Shown: positions 22,496-31,857 of the stretch, in pieces
How positions within the stretch are numbered: position 1 is the first letter of the stretch
How the letters are laid out: each line of letters starts with the position of its first letter
NCBI RefSeq assembly: GCF_003944765.1
Contig: NZ_RWIU01000005.1
Location: 186,001 to 250,000 of the forward strand
Length of the DNA: 64,000 bases
Reading direction: 5' to 3'
From: Hymenobacter perfusus
GTDB taxonomy: Bacteria > Bacteroidota > Bacteroidia > Cytophagales > Hymenobacteraceae
Position numbers and translations under genes: made by a program
Notes under the pieces: model-generated
Database searches by the model: none
What the model was told of the DNA's origin: nothing
What the model saw: the letters and a program-made list of their open reading frames with translations, nothing else

Positions 22496-23872
22496 ATGGC
22501 GACTCTACTGGTAAAAAACGGCCGCGTTATTACTGCTGACTCCGACGGTGTGTGTGACATTCTGGTGGAGGGCGAAACCATTGCCGCCATCGGCAAAAAC
22601 CTGCCCATGCAGGCCGATGAAACCATTGATGCTACCGGCAAGCTGGTAATGCCCGGCGGCATTGACCCGCATGTACACCTGGATATGCCATTCATGGGCA
22701 CCTTCAGCTCCGATACGCACGAAACCGGCACCCGCGCCGCCCTACACGGCGGCACCACCACGGTTATCGATTTCGTGTTGCAGAAGCAGGGCCACAGCCT
22801 GCGGGAGGCACTGACGGAATGGCAAGGCCGCGCCACCGGCACCGCCGTGGGTGACTATAGCTTCCACATGGCCGTCACAGATTTCAACCCCAGCACCAAG
22901 GAGGAAATCAAGGATATGGTGGCCGAAGGCATCACTTCCTTCAAGACCTTCATGGCCTACAAGGGCGCGCTCATGATTGACGACGCGCAGATGGTGGGCC
23001 TGATGCAGGAGGTGAAGAAGCACGGCGGCCTGGTGACGGCCCACGCCACCAACGGCGACCTGATTGACACGCTCATTGCCCAGCACCGCGCCGCGGGCCA
23101 GCTCACGCCCCGCTACCACTACCTCTCCCAGCCCGAAGTAACCGAAGCCGAAGCCTCGGGCCGCTTCTGTGACATTGCCAACTACACCGGCGTGAATGCC
23201 TACATCGTGCATCTCACCTGCGAAGGGGCACTCAACCAGGTTCGCCGCGCCACCGAGCGAAACCAACGCGTGTTCGTGGAAACCTGCATTCAGTATCTGC
23301 TGCTGGATGCCTCCGTGTACCAGGATGAGTTTGAGGGAGCCAAGTGGGTGATGTCGCCGCCGCTGCGGGAGAAAAAGGACCAGCAGACGCTCTGGGCCGG
23401 CATTAACCAGGGCCTGGTACAGGTGGTGGGCACCGACCACTGCCCCTTCATGTGGGAGCAGAAGCTGATGGGCAAGGATGACTTTTCCAGGATTCCGAAC
23501 GGGCACCCGGCCATTGAGCACCGCATGGAGCTGCTGTTTTCGGAAGGCGTGATGAAGGGCCGCATCAGCCCCCAGAAGTTCGTGGAAGTGACCAGCACCA
23601 ACGCCGCCAAAATCTTCGGCATGTTTCCCCGCAAAGGCACTATCAGCATCGGGGCCGACGCGGACCTGGTCCTCATCGACCCCAAAAAGAAGCACGTTAT
23701 TTCGGCCGCCACCCACCACATGAACGTCGATTACTCAGCCTACGAAGGCCACGAGCTAACCGGCAAAATCACCACTGTGCTGCTGCGCGGCCAGGTAGCC
23801 GTAGACGCCGGCGAAACCAAGGTTGCTAGAGGCTACGGGCAATTTATCCGGCGTGGACCGGTGAAATTCTAG
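22496..23872 (+). CDS. hydA: Dihydropyrimidinase
   Basis: This zinc amidohydrolase opens 5,6-dihydrouracil to N-carbamoyl-beta-alanine. All metal and substrate residues expected for the family are visible: His59 and His61 in DPHVHLD, Lys150 in TSFKTFMAYKG (the carbamylated lysine), His183 in TAHATNGD, His239 in VHLTCEG and Asp314 in GTDHCPF. The 458-residue length is normal. The ATG at 22496 is preferred to an overlapping TTG one codon upstream. Hydantoinase activity is the usual alternative, but the flanking preT, preA and beta-ureidopropionase genes favour pyrimidine breakdown. Confidence 0.95.
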   Translation: MATLLVKNGRVITADSDGVCDILVEGETIAAIGKNLPMQADETIDATGKLVMPGGIDPHVHLDMPFMGTFSSDTHETGTRAALHGGTTTVIDFVLQKQGHSLREALTEWQGRATGTAVGDYSFHMAVTDFNPSTKEEIKDMVAEGITSFKTFMAYKGALMIDDAQMVGLMQEVKKHGGLVTAHATNGDLIDTLIAQHRAAGQLTPRYHYLSQPEVTEAEASGRFCDIANYTGVNAYIVHLTCEGALNQVRRATERNQRVFVETCIQYLLLDASVYQDEFEGAKWVMSPPLREKKDQQTLWAGINQGLVQVVGTDHCPFMWEQKLMGKDDFSRIPNGHPAIEHRMELLFSEGVMKGRISPQKFVEVTSTNAAKIFGMFPRKGTISIGADADLVLIDPKKKHVISAATHHMNVDYSAYEGHELTGKITTVLLRGQVAVDAGETKVARGYGQFIRRGPVKF

Positions 23873-23975
23873 CCTTACCTCCCGCAATAATCTGACACCA
23901 GAACACTGCGAGCCACTGTGCTTTTCTACGCTGAAATACTTCGAGAAATACTATCAACAATCAACTCCAAACAAC

Positions 23976-24842
23976 ATGCCCAGAATAATCAAATCCGGCC
24001 TGATTCAGATGAGCCTGCCGCTGACGGAAGGGGAAGGCACAATTGAGGAAATCAAGGAAGCTATGGTGCAGAAGCACATTCCGCTGATTGAGGAAGCCGG
24101 CCGCCAGGGCGTGCAGATTCTCTGTCTGCAGGAAATCTTCAACACGCCCTACTTCTGCCCGGGCCAGGACAAGGCCTGGTACGCCTCCGCCGAACCAGTG
24201 CCCGGCCCCACCACGGAGCGGATGGCCGAGTACGCCAAAAAGTACAACATGGTGATGATTGTGCCGGTGTACGAGCGGGAATCGGCCGGTTTCCTGTACA
24301 ACACCGCCGCCGTCATTGACGCCGACGGCACCTACCTGGGCAAATACCGCAAAAACCACATTCCGCACACTTCCGGCTTCTGGGAGAAATTCTTCTTCAA
24401 GCCCGGCAACCTGGGCTACCCGGTATTCCAAACCAAATACGCCAAAGTGGGCGTGTACATCTGCTACGACCGGCACTTCCCCGACGGGGCCCGCGTGCTA
24501 GGTCTGAACGGCGCGGAAATTGTGTATAACCCTTCGGCTACCGTGGCGGGCCTCTCGCAGTACCTCTGGAAGCTGGAGCAGCCGGCCCACGCGGCGGCCA
24601 ATGGCTACTTCATGGGCTGCATCAACCGCGTAGGCGAGGAAAAACCCTGGAACCTGGGCCGCTTCTACGGCACCAGCTACTTCGTGGACCCGCGCGGCCA
24701 GATTCTGGCCCAGGCCTCGGAGGAAAACGACGAGTTGCTCATCACCGAATTCGACCTCGACATGATTGAGGAAGTACGCAATACCTGGCAGTTCTTCCGT
24801 GACCGGCGCCCCGAAACCTACGAGAAGCTGGTGGAGCTGTAA
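23976..24842 (+). CDS. Beta-ureidopropionase (N-carbamoyl-beta-alanine amidohydrolase), nitrilase superfamily
   Basis: This 288-residue carbon-nitrogen hydrolase should split N-carbamoyl-beta-alanine into beta-alanine, CO2 and ammonia, the third step of reductive pyrimidine degradation. The Glu-Lys-Cys triad of the nitrilase superfamily is Glu53 in CLQEIF, Lys126 in GKYRKNHIP and Cys163 in YICYDRHFPDG. The block NHIPHTSGFWEKFFFKPGN resembles the N-carbamoylputrescine/beta-ureidopropionase branch. N-carbamoylputrescine amidase (polyamine route) is the main alternative. Its place between dihydropyrimidinase and preT favours the pyrimidine role. Confidence 0.9.
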   Translation: MPRIIKSGLIQMSLPLTEGEGTIEEIKEAMVQKHIPLIEEAGRQGVQILCLQEIFNTPYFCPGQDKAWYASAEPVPGPTTERMAEYAKKYNMVMIVPVYERESAGFLYNTAAVIDADGTYLGKYRKNHIPHTSGFWEKFFFKPGNLGYPVFQTKYAKVGVYICYDRHFPDGARVLGLNGAEIVYNPSATVAGLSQYLWKLEQPAHAAANGYFMGCINRVGEEKPWNLGRFYGTSYFVDPRGQILAQASEENDELLITEFDLDMIEEVRNTWQFFRDRRPETYEKLVEL

Positions 24843-24847
24843 GATTG

Positions 24848-24942
24848 GTTTTTAGTTTTTGGTTGGTGGTTTTTGGCCCCTGGATAACATCATCCTGGCT
24901 GAGAATAACCGACCAAAAACCACCAACCGAAAACTAAAAACC
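24848..24942. repeat. 30-bp inverted repeat ending at the preT start codon
   Basis: The arms at 24848-24877 and 24913-24942 match at 29 of 30 positions and are separated by 35 nt. They are built from GGTTTTT/GGTTGGT-like simple sequence. The right arm ends 5 nt before the preT ATG, so a transcript folded this way would place the initiation site against the stem. It lies 6 nt after the beta-ureidopropionase stop. Confidence 0.8.
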
Positions 24943-24947
24943 AACCA

Positions 24948-26276
24948 ATGGCCGAATACGCTACCCCTACTACCGAGCAGGAATTTGCCGGCAACTTCGC
25001 GCAGCTCAAGCCGCTGATGAGCAACTCGGAGGCCATGCTGGAAAGCTCCCGCTGCCTGTTCTGCTTCGATGCGCCCTGCATCAAGGCTTGCCCGTCGGGC
25101 ATTGATATTCCGCTGTTCATCCGGCAGATCAACTCCGGCAATGCCACCGGCGCGGCCCGCACCATTTACGAGGCCAACTACTTCGGCAACGCCTGCGGCA
25201 AAGTATGCCCCACGGAGGTCCTGTGCGAGGGTTCCTGCGTGTACACGGCCACGGGGGCCAAACCGATTGAAATCGGGAGACTGCAGAGCCACGCCACGCG
25301 CAAGGTGATGGATCAGGGTAAGCACCTGTTTCAGCCGGGCGCGGCCACGGGCTTTCGGGTGGCGGTGATTGGGGCCGGACCGGCGGGTATTTCCTGCGCC
25401 TGCGAGCTGCGCAAGTTGGGCCACGAGGTGGAAGTATTTGAGGCCCGCAGTCGGCCCTCCGGCCTGACATTGTACGGCGTGGCGCCCTACAAAATCACCA
25501 ACGAGGAAACCCTGGCCGAAATGGCCTATTTGGAGGCACAGCTCGGCTTTCGGGTGCATTACAACCACCCCATCAGTTCCCGCCCCGAACTGGAAAAGTT
25601 GGAAAGCGAGTACGCCGCCATATTCCTGGGCATCGGGTTGGGGCATACGTCGGCGCTGGGGTTGCCGGGCGAGGAGCGGGATAACTGCGTGGGCGCGGTG
25701 GAGTTCATTGAGCAGCTGCGCATCGGGCAGCAGCACACGGCCGTGGGCCGCCGGGTAATCGTGCTGGGCGGCGGCAACACCGCCATGGACGCCGCTTCGG
25801 AGTCGGCGCGGCTGGGCGCGGAGCGGGTGGTACTAGCCTACCGGCGCGGCAAGGAGGAAATGGGCGCGTATGCTTTTGAGTATGATTTGGCCAAAAGTGT
25901 AGGCGTACAGGGCCTGTTCAACGTGGCTCCGCTGGAAATTACAGGTAACGGCAAAGTGGAAGGCGTGAAGTTCGTGCGCACCGCCACGCGAAACGGCCAG
26001 GTCCACCCCGTCCCCGGCTCGGAGTTCGTGGAGCCCTGCGATATGGTGATAAAGGCCACCGGCCAGGCCAAGCAAACTAGATTCCTCAATTTTATTCCGG
26101 AGCTGCAGCTGGATAGCCGGGGCCGCATCGTGTTCAACCCAGCCACCTATCAGACCACCAACCCGCGCTACTTCGCCGCCGGTGACGCCGCTAATGGCGG
26201 GGCCGAAGTAGTAAACGCCGCCGCCGACGGGAAAGCCGCCGCCCACGGTATCCACGGGTTTTTGACCAAAAACTAG
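24948..26276 (+). CDS. preT: NAD-dependent dihydropyrimidine dehydrogenase subunit PreT
   Basis: PreT is the FAD/NAD subunit that passes electrons between NADH and PreA. The 442-residue protein carries an N-terminal iron-sulphur region with Cys36, Cys39, Cys44 and Cys48 (RCLFCFDAPCIKACPS). A second set follows in ACGKVCPTEVLCEGSC. Next come the FAD motif VIGAGPAGISCA and the NAD fold VLGGGNTAMDAASE. The C-terminal FAD contact is FAAGDAANGG. It resembles the small subunit of glutamate synthase, but the adjacent preA and dihydropyrimidinase settle the role. Confidence 0.94.
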   Translation: MAEYATPTTEQEFAGNFAQLKPLMSNSEAMLESSRCLFCFDAPCIKACPSGIDIPLFIRQINSGNATGAARTIYEANYFGNACGKVCPTEVLCEGSCVYTATGAKPIEIGRLQSHATRKVMDQGKHLFQPGAATGFRVAVIGAGPAGISCACELRKLGHEVEVFEARSRPSGLTLYGVAPYKITNEETLAEMAYLEAQLGFRVHYNHPISSRPELEKLESEYAAIFLGIGLGHTSALGLPGEERDNCVGAVEFIEQLRIGQQHTAVGRRVIVLGGGNTAMDAASESARLGAERVVLAYRRGKEEMGAYAFEYDLAKSVGVQGLFNVAPLEITGNGKVEGVKFVRTATRNGQVHPVPGSEFVEPCDMVIKATGQAKQTRFLNFIPELQLDSRGRIVFNPATYQTTNPRYFAAGDAANGGAEVVNAAADGKAAAHGIHGFLTKN

Positions 26277-26278
26277 CT

Positions 26279-26301
26279 CCCCTCCTTATTTCAAGGAGGG
26301 G
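26279..26301 (+). terminator. Small GC hairpin between preT and preA
   Basis: CCCCTCCTT (26279-26287) pairs with AAGGAGGGG (26293-26301) around a 5-nt loop. It is followed by CTAGCT-rich sequence without a T-run. It may attenuate or stabilise the preT-preA transcript rather than end it. Confidence 0.45.
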
Positions 26302-26343
26302 AACTAGCTTCTCCTAGCTACCAACTCCTAGCTCCTCCTTCCC

Positions 26344-27735
26344 ATGCCTGACCTCTCCATCAATTTTGCGGGTATCAAGTCGCCCAATCCGTTCTGGCTG
26401 GCTTCGGCGCCGCCTACCAACTCGGGCTACCAGGTGATGAAGGCCTTTGATGCCGGCTGGGGCGGGGCCGTGTGGAAGACGCTGGGCGTGCCCGTGGTAA
26501 ACGTATCGAGCCGCTACGGTAGCGTGAACTACCGGGATAAGCGCATGATGGGCTTCAACAACATCGAGCTGATTTCCGACAGGCCGCTGGCCGACAACCT
26601 GCGCGAGATTGAGGAGGTGAAAAAGCGGTTTCCGAACCACGCCGTCATTGCCTCCCTCATGGTGCAGAGCCGGCAGGAGTGGCACGACATCGTGCGCGAC
26701 GTGACCAATGCCGGTTCCGATGGCATCGAGCTGAACTTCGGCTGCCCCCACGGCATGTGCGAGCGGGGCATGGGCTCAGCTGTGGGTCAGGAACCGGAGG
26801 TACTGCAAACCATTGTGGAGTGGGTGATGGAAGTGGCCCGCATTCCGGTTATCGTGAAGCTCACGCCCAATATCTCGGACATCACCGAGCCGGCCCTGGC
26901 GGCCCGGCGCGGGGGCGCCAACGCCATTTCGCTCATCAACACCATTCAGAGTATTGTGGGCGTTGATCTGGACCTGTTTGCGCCCTACCCCATTGTGGAT
27001 GGCAAGGGCAGCAACGGCGGCTACTGCGGCCCGGCCGTGAAGCCCATTGCCCTGAACATGGTGAAAAACTGCGCCCAGCACCCCGATGTGCGCCTGCCCA
27101 TTTCCGGCATCGGCGGCATCGAAACCTGGCGCGACGCGGTGGAGCACATCTTGCTCGGGGCTTCCTCAGTGCAGGTGTGCACGGCGGCCATGCACTACGG
27201 CTTCGGCATCATCCGGGAGATGACCAGCGGCCTGGAGCAGTACATGGCGGAGAAAGGCTTCCGCACGATTGACGATATGGTGGGCCGGGCCCTGCCCAAC
27301 GTAAAGCACTGGGAAGACCTCAACCTCCAGTACAAAGTCACCGCCAGCATCAACCCCGAGAAGTGCATCGGCTGCCAGCTGTGCTACACCGCCTGCGAAG
27401 ACGGAGCCCACCAGGCCATCCGGCTGCAACCCGGCACGCGCACCCCGGCAATCATCGACGAGAACTGCGTGGGCTGCAACCTGTGCTCCTTGGTGTGCCC
27501 CGTGGAACAGTGCATTACCATGGAGCGCCGCGACGATGGCACTCGGCACCAGACCTGGAAAGAGCGCACCGCCGCCGATGATATTCCCATCACCTTTAAC
27601 GATGAGCGGGCCGGCGGCCGTCACCATTGGGTACCCGAGCCGGCAGCGGCGTTGGGCAAAGAGCGGGAGAAGACGCTGCCCGGCAAGGCACGGCTGTATA
27701 AGGAAGTGGCGGTAAAGCAGAAAATAACAGAGTAA
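26344..27735 (+). CDS. preA: NAD-dependent dihydropyrimidine dehydrogenase subunit PreA
   Basis: PreA is the FMN and iron-sulphur subunit that reduces uracil or thymine to the dihydro form, or the reverse. The 463-residue protein has an FMN TIM barrel with the active-site block NFGCPHGMCERGMGSA (Cys134). Two [4Fe-4S] ferredoxin motifs follow: CIGCQLCYTAC starting at Cys341 and CVGCNLCSLVCPVEQC starting at Cys375. The start MPDLSINFAGIKSPNPFWLA is typical. It ends the cluster, and together with preT, hydA and beta-ureidopropionase gives a complete route from uracil to beta-alanine. Confidence 0.96.
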   Translation: MPDLSINFAGIKSPNPFWLASAPPTNSGYQVMKAFDAGWGGAVWKTLGVPVVNVSSRYGSVNYRDKRMMGFNNIELISDRPLADNLREIEEVKKRFPNHAVIASLMVQSRQEWHDIVRDVTNAGSDGIELNFGCPHGMCERGMGSAVGQEPEVLQTIVEWVMEVARIPVIVKLTPNISDITEPALAARRGGANAISLINTIQSIVGVDLDLFAPYPIVDGKGSNGGYCGPAVKPIALNMVKNCAQHPDVRLPISGIGGIETWRDAVEHILLGASSVQVCTAAMHYGFGIIREMTSGLEQYMAEKGFRTIDDMVGRALPNVKHWEDLNLQYKVTASINPEKCIGCQLCYTACEDGAHQAIRLQPGTRTPAIIDENCVGCNLCSLVCPVEQCITMERRDDGTRHQTWKERTAADDIPITFNDERAGGRHHWVPEPAAALGKEREKTLPGKARLYKEVAVKQKITE

Positions 27736-27763
27736 CGTCCCAAATCTCGATTACACTTTGAGA

Positions 27764-27799
27764 AAACGCCCCCGAATCCAGTTGGATTCGGGGGCGTTT
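27764..27799. terminator. Terminator of the pyrimidine cluster
   Basis: AAACGCCCCCGAATCCA (27764-27780) pairs perfectly with 27783-27799, with A-rich sequence before and TTTAG after. It also serves the convergent DUF4262-type gene. Confidence 0.9.
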
Positions 27800-27814
27800 A
27801 GTTTAGCTAAACTC

Positions 27815-28267
27815 TTAGCTTTTGAATTCTCCCACTATGATTTGGTCATAGTCATAACCGTTATCATTTGGAAAAAGGCCTTTCGTATCCGGATAAACAA
27901 GTTGTAAAAATTTATACTCCTGGCCTTTATAAAACTTGATGGTTGCCAGCGTATAGTCAAGTAGCATGTTGTTCGGAACTTCTATCAAGTAGACAGGGAA
28001 CCTACCCGTTAAGTCTTCAATTCTCTTGTTCAATGGCAGTGAATCCACATTCTTGAACTGGTCTACATAGTTCTCTATAAGCTCATGCGACAAGTTTTGT
28101 GGTAATGCTGAAATGAAAAGCTCTGGTATTCCAAAGTTCTTGTAGATACCAGTAGAGTAGCAAAATGAGGGTTTATTGTTAGCAAATATGAAGGTGGAGT
28201 AATAGCCGTACTTCTTAAAAGCTTCCTCTGTCTTGGCGTGGTGCTGTTCTATTTGGTCGTTGGTCAT
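27815..28267 (-). CDS. DUF4262-type protein
   Basis: This 150-residue cytoplasmic protein resembles DUF4262 in its early block YSTFIFANNKPSFCYSTGIY and the following FGIPELFISALPQ. I know no established function for the family; members are scattered and often mobile. The gene is more AT-rich than its surroundings, which suggests acquisition by transfer. It is convergent with preA and shares its terminator. The ATG at 28267 gives the usual length. Confidence 0.65.
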   Translation of the reverse strand: MTNDQIEQHHAKTEEAFKKYGYYSTFIFANNKPSFCYSTGIYKNFGIPELFISALPQNLSHELIENYVDQFKNVDSLPLNKRIEDLTGRFPVYLIEVPNNMLLDYTLATIKFYKGQEYKFLQLVYPDTKGLFPNDNGYDYDQIIVGEFKS

Positions 28268-28473
28268 GCTTCCTGATTAATCGTTTCATCTATTGTTGCT
28301 TCGGCTCTCATATTAGTGGTTCTGGAAGCTGTTAAACTCTAGCCAAACATAGTAAGGTTGTAGAACTAACGCCGGAGTGAAGCACGTACCTGCCCGCATG
28401 TCAGGAAATCCCAACCGTACTTTTCCCGTAGAAGTCAGGCCGTCCGGAAAAAACTGCGCAGCTTCGACAAAAA

Positions 28474-28486
28474 TGACAATCTGTCA
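28474..28486. promoter_or_regulatory. TGACA-ATC-TGTCA palindrome upstream of dnaK
   Basis: A perfect 5+3+5 inverted repeat lies 108 nt before dnaK in a 327-base gap that otherwise holds no gene. The classical CIRCE element of HrcA is absent. A heat-shock operator is possible but I know no matching regulator. Confidence 0.35.
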
Positions 28487-28594
28487 CGAATAGAGGCCGT
28501 TTTTCGGGCTGGTACGCGTCTTGCAACTCCCTCGGCGTGCCTGTTTCGCGGGCACTGCATCTGACACTTCAACACCCTAACGATACTCCTTAAA

Positions 28595-30535
28595 ATGGGA
28601 AAAATAATTGGTATTGACCTCGGCACCACCAACTCCTGCGTGGCCGTAATGGAAGGCAACGAGCCAGTGGTGATTCCGAACAGCGAAGGCCGCCGCACGA
28701 CGCCGTCGATTGTCGCGTTCCTCGACAACGGTAAAGGTGAGCGCAAGGTAGGTGACCCGGCTAAGCGTCAGGCCATTACCAACCCGCATAACACCATCCA
28801 GTCGATCAAGCGTTTCATGGGCCGTAACTTCTCGGAGGTTTCCGAAGAAGCCAAAAACGTGTCTTACGCCCTTGGTAGCGGCTCCAACAACACGGTAGGC
28901 GTGAAAATCGGCGACCGGCAGTATACGCCCCAGGAAATTTCGGCTATGGTGCTTCAGAAGATGAAGCAGACCGCCGAAGACTACCTCGGCCAGCCCGTAA
29001 CCGAAGCCGTTATTACGGTTCCCGCTTACTTCAACGACGCCCAGCGCCAGGCTACCAAAGAAGCCGGTGCCATTGCCGGCCTCGATGTGAAGCGCATCAT
29101 CAACGAGCCTACCGCTGCGGCCCTGGCCTACGGCCTCGACAAGGACCACTCGAACCACAAAGTAGCCGTGTATGACCTCGGCGGTGGTACGTTCGATATT
29201 TCGATTCTGGAGCTGGACAACGGCGTATTTGAAGTACTGAGCACCAACGGTGACACCCACCTCGGCGGTGACGACTTCGACCAGGTAATCATCAACTTCC
29301 TGGCCGAAACCTTCGCCTCGGAAAACGAAGGCCTCGACCTGCGCAAGGATGCTATGGCCCTGCAGCGCCTGAAAGAGGCTGCTGAGAAAGCCAAAGTGGA
29401 ACTGTCCTCGTCGACGGAAACCGAAATCAACCTGCCGTACGTGACGGCTACGGCTTCGGGCCCCAAGCACTTGGTGGTGAAGCTGAGCCGCGCTAAGTTC
29501 GAGCAGCTGGCCGACTCGCTGATCCGTCGTTCGATGGAGCCAGTGAAAAAAGCCCTGCAGGACGCTGGTCTGAGCACTTCCGACATCAACGACGTGATTC
29601 TGGTAGGTGGCTCGACCCGCATTCCACGCATTCAGGAAGAGGTAGAGAAGTTCTTCGGCAAGAAGCCTTCGAAAGGTGTTAACCCCGACGAAGTAGTAGC
29701 CGTGGGCGCTGCCATCCAGGGCGGTGTACTAACCGGTGAGGTGAAAGACGTGTTGCTGCTCGACGTGACCCCGCTGAGCCTCGGCATCGAGACGATGGGC
29801 GGCGTGATGACCAAGCTCATCGAAGCCAACACCACCATCCCGACCAAGAAATCGGAAACCTTCTCGACGGCTGCCGACAACCAGCCCAGCGTGGAAATTC
29901 TTGTTTACCAAGGTGAGCGTCCAATGGCCGCGCAGAATCGTCGCATTGGTAAGTTCAACCTCGATTCCATCCCGCCCGCACCCCGCGGCGTGCCGCAGAT
30001 CGAAGTAATCTTCGACATTGATGCCAACGGTATCCTGCACGTAACGGCTAAGGACAAAGGCACCGGCAAGGAGCAGAAAATCCGCATCGAGGCTTCCTCG
30101 GGCCTATCGGATGCTGATATTGAGCGCATGCGCCAGGAGGCTGCTGCCAACGCCGAGGCCGATAAAGCCGAAGTGGAGCGCATCTCGAAGCTGAACGCCG
30201 CCGACTCGATGATCTTCCAGACCGAAAAGCAGCTGACCGAATACGGCGACAAGCTGAGCGGCGGCAACAAAACGGCTGTGGAAACTGCTCTGGCTGACCT
30301 CAAGAAAGCCCACGAGAGCAAAGACTTGGGTGCTATTGATACGGCTATGGCCGCCATCAACACCGCCTGGCAGGCTGCTTCGCAGGAAATGTACGCTCAG
30401 AGCGGCCCCGAGGGTCAGCCCGGCGCGGAAGGTGGCAACCCCTTCGGCGGTGCCGGCCAGCCCGGCGGCAACGGCCAGCAAGGTGCCGGCCACGACAACG
30501 TGACCGACGTGGACTACGAAGAAGTAGGCAAGTAA
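28595..30535 (+). CDS. dnaK: Chaperone protein DnaK (Hsp70)
   Basis: This ATP-driven cytoplasmic chaperone holds unfolded polypeptides together with DnaJ and GrpE. The 646-residue length is normal. The nucleotide domain starts [16 protein letters not shown] and has [17 protein letters not shown]. The linker before the substrate domain reads [20 protein letters not shown] Gly/Gln-rich tail ends in DVDYEEVGK, the usual acidic end. dnaJ and grpE are not adjacent. A palindrome upstream may carry its regulation. Confidence 0.98.
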   Translation: MGKIIGIDLGTTNSCVAVMEGNEPVVIPNSEGRRTTPSIVAFLDNGKGERKVGDPAKRQAITNPHNTIQSIKRFMGRNFSEVSEEAKNVSYALGSGSNNTVGVKIGDRQYTPQEISAMVLQKMKQTAEDYLGQPVTEAVITVPAYFNDAQRQATKEAGAIAGLDVKRIINEPTAAALAYGLDKDHSNHKVAVYDLGGGTFDISILELDNGVFEVLSTNGDTHLGGDDFDQVIINFLAETFASENEGLDLRKDAMALQRLKEAAEKAKVELSSSTETEINLPYVTATASGPKHLVVKLSRAKFEQLADSLIRRSMEPVKKALQDAGLSTSDINDVILVGGSTRIPRIQEEVEKFFGKKPSKGVNPDEVVAVGAAIQGGVLTGEVKDVLLLDVTPLSLGIETMGGVMTKLIEANTTIPTKKSETFSTAADNQPSVEILVYQGERPMAAQNRRIGKFNLDSIPPAPRGVPQIEVIFDIDANGILHVTAKDKGTGKEQKIRIEASSGLSDADIERMRQEAAANAEADKAEVERISKLNAADSMIFQTEKQLTEYGDKLSGGNKTAVETALADLKKAHESKDLGAIDTAMAAINTAWQAASQEMYAQSGPEGQPGAEGGNPFGGAGQPGGNGQQGAGHDNVTDVDYEEVGK

Positions 30536-30586
30536 ATCACAGATGTTGCAGATGACGCGGATAACGCAGATTCTGTGACGGATTAC

Positions 30587-30617
30587 AAAGGCCCGGAGCA
30601 AGCTGCTCCGGGCCTTT
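30587..30617 (+). terminator. Terminator of dnaK
   Basis: AAAGGCCCGGAGCA (30587-30600) pairs perfectly with TGCTCCGGGCCTTT (30604-30617). Confidence 0.85.
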
Positions 30618-30646
30618 CTGCGTGTTGTACCGTACTTTTCGGCTGT

Positions 30647-31795
30647 ATGACTGACTTTCTGATAATCGGGGCGGGCATTGCTGGGCTGGCGGCAGCGCAG
30701 GCGGTCCGGCAGCTCGGCTACACGGTACAGGTGCTGGAAGCCGCCCCGGAGCTGCGCGAAATTGGGGCGGGCGTGGTGCTGGGGGCCAATGCCATGCGCG
30801 CCCTCGACACCTTGGGCCTGCACGATGCCGTGCATGCGCGCGGTTTTGTGGTGGAAAGCATTGGCCTGCTGGATGAGCACGGCCGCCCGCTGAACGTGGT
30901 GGACACCCGCCCCTTCACCCAGCGGCTGGGCTTCGACAACCTGGCCATTCATCGGGCGGAGTTGCAACAGGCGTTGCTGGCGGCCCTGCCCCCCAACACC
31001 GTGCAGCTGGGCAAGCGAATGGCGGGCTTCGAGCAGACACCTAAGCACGTAACCGTTCGTTTTGAAGACGGTACCGAAGCTACCGGCCGCGCCATCCTGG
31101 CCGCCGACGGAATCCGCTCCCAGGTGCGGTTGCAGCTCCTGCCGGGCAGCCAGCCCCGCTACGCCGGCTACACCTGCTGGCGGGGCATCATGAATGCTAC
31201 TGGCCTGCCGCTGGTACCGGGCCGCACCACGGAAAGCTGGGGCCGCCACGGCCGCTTCGGGGTGGTGCCGCTGGCGAATGGGCGCGCCTACTGGTTTGCC
31301 TGCATCAACAGCGCCATTGCCCGCAACCCGGAGTTTCAGCACTACACGTTGGCTGATCTGCAACGGCATTTTGGCCACTTCCACGCCCCTGTGCCACAGG
31401 TGCTGGCCCACACCAGCCCGGAGCAGCTGCTGTGGGGTGATATTTTGGACTTACGACCTTTACCTCGCTTCCATTTCGGGCGCGTTTTGCTGCTGGGCGA
31501 CGCGGCCCACGCCACCACGCCCAACATGGGCCAGGGCGCGGGCATGGCCGTGGAGGATGCCGCTATGCTCACCCGCTGCCTGCGGGAATTGCCGCACGAC
31601 TGGCCCGCTGCCTTCGCCCGGTTCACCAAACTTCGCCGCCCCCGCACCACACGCATTGTGGAGCAGTCGTGGCAGCTAGGGAAAGCGGCCCAACTGACGA
31701 GCGCGCCGCTGGTGAGTCTGCGCAACTGGGTGATGCGCCACCTGCCACGGCGGCTTAATCAGCAGCAGATGGCGTTTCTCTACGAAGGCGAATAA
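30647..31795 (+). CDS. FAD-dependent monooxygenase
   Basis: This 382-residue flavoprotein belongs to the aromatic-hydroxylase/UbiH-like group. The FAD motif IIGAGIAGLAAAQAVRQLG is at the N-terminus. The second conserved motif VLLLGDAAHATTPNMGQGAG follows in the C-terminal half. Such enzymes add one oxygen to an aromatic or polyene substrate with NAD(P)H; the substrate here is unknown. The start at 30647 places the FAD motif at residues 4-22, as in the family; the longer open frame through the dnaK terminator is not coding. It stands alone and is followed by a terminator. Confidence 0.88.
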   Translation: MTDFLIIGAGIAGLAAAQAVRQLGYTVQVLEAAPELREIGAGVVLGANAMRALDTLGLHDAVHARGFVVESIGLLDEHGRPLNVVDTRPFTQRLGFDNLAIHRAELQQALLAALPPNTVQLGKRMAGFEQTPKHVTVRFEDGTEATGRAILAADGIRSQVRLQLLPGSQPRYAGYTCWRGIMNATGLPLVPGRTTESWGRHGRFGVVPLANGRAYWFACINSAIARNPEFQHYTLADLQRHFGHFHAPVPQVLAHTSPEQLLWGDILDLRPLPRFHFGRVLLLGDAAHATTPNMGQGAGMAVEDAAMLTRCLRELPHDWPAAFARFTKLRRPRTTRIVEQSWQLGKAAQLTSAPLVSLRNWVMRHLPRRLNQQQMAFLYEGE

Positions 31796-31797
31796 CG

Positions 31798-31829
31798 CAG
31801 CAGCCCCCGCTAAGTGCCGGGGGCTGCTG
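31798..31829. terminator. Bidirectional terminator
   Basis: CAGCAGCCCCC (31798-31808) pairs with GGGGGCTGCTG (31819-31829). It lies between the convergent monooxygenase and nuclease-family genes. Confidence 0.85.
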
Positions 31830-31857
31830 TGTTATTGAGGCTGTTTGCTGTACGGCA

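Noticed and set aside
28268..28594. CIRCE element (HrcA site) upstream of dnaK
   Set aside because: I looked for TTAGCACTC-N9-GAGTGCTAA and found nothing close. Only the unrelated TGACA-ATC-TGTCA palindrome is present.
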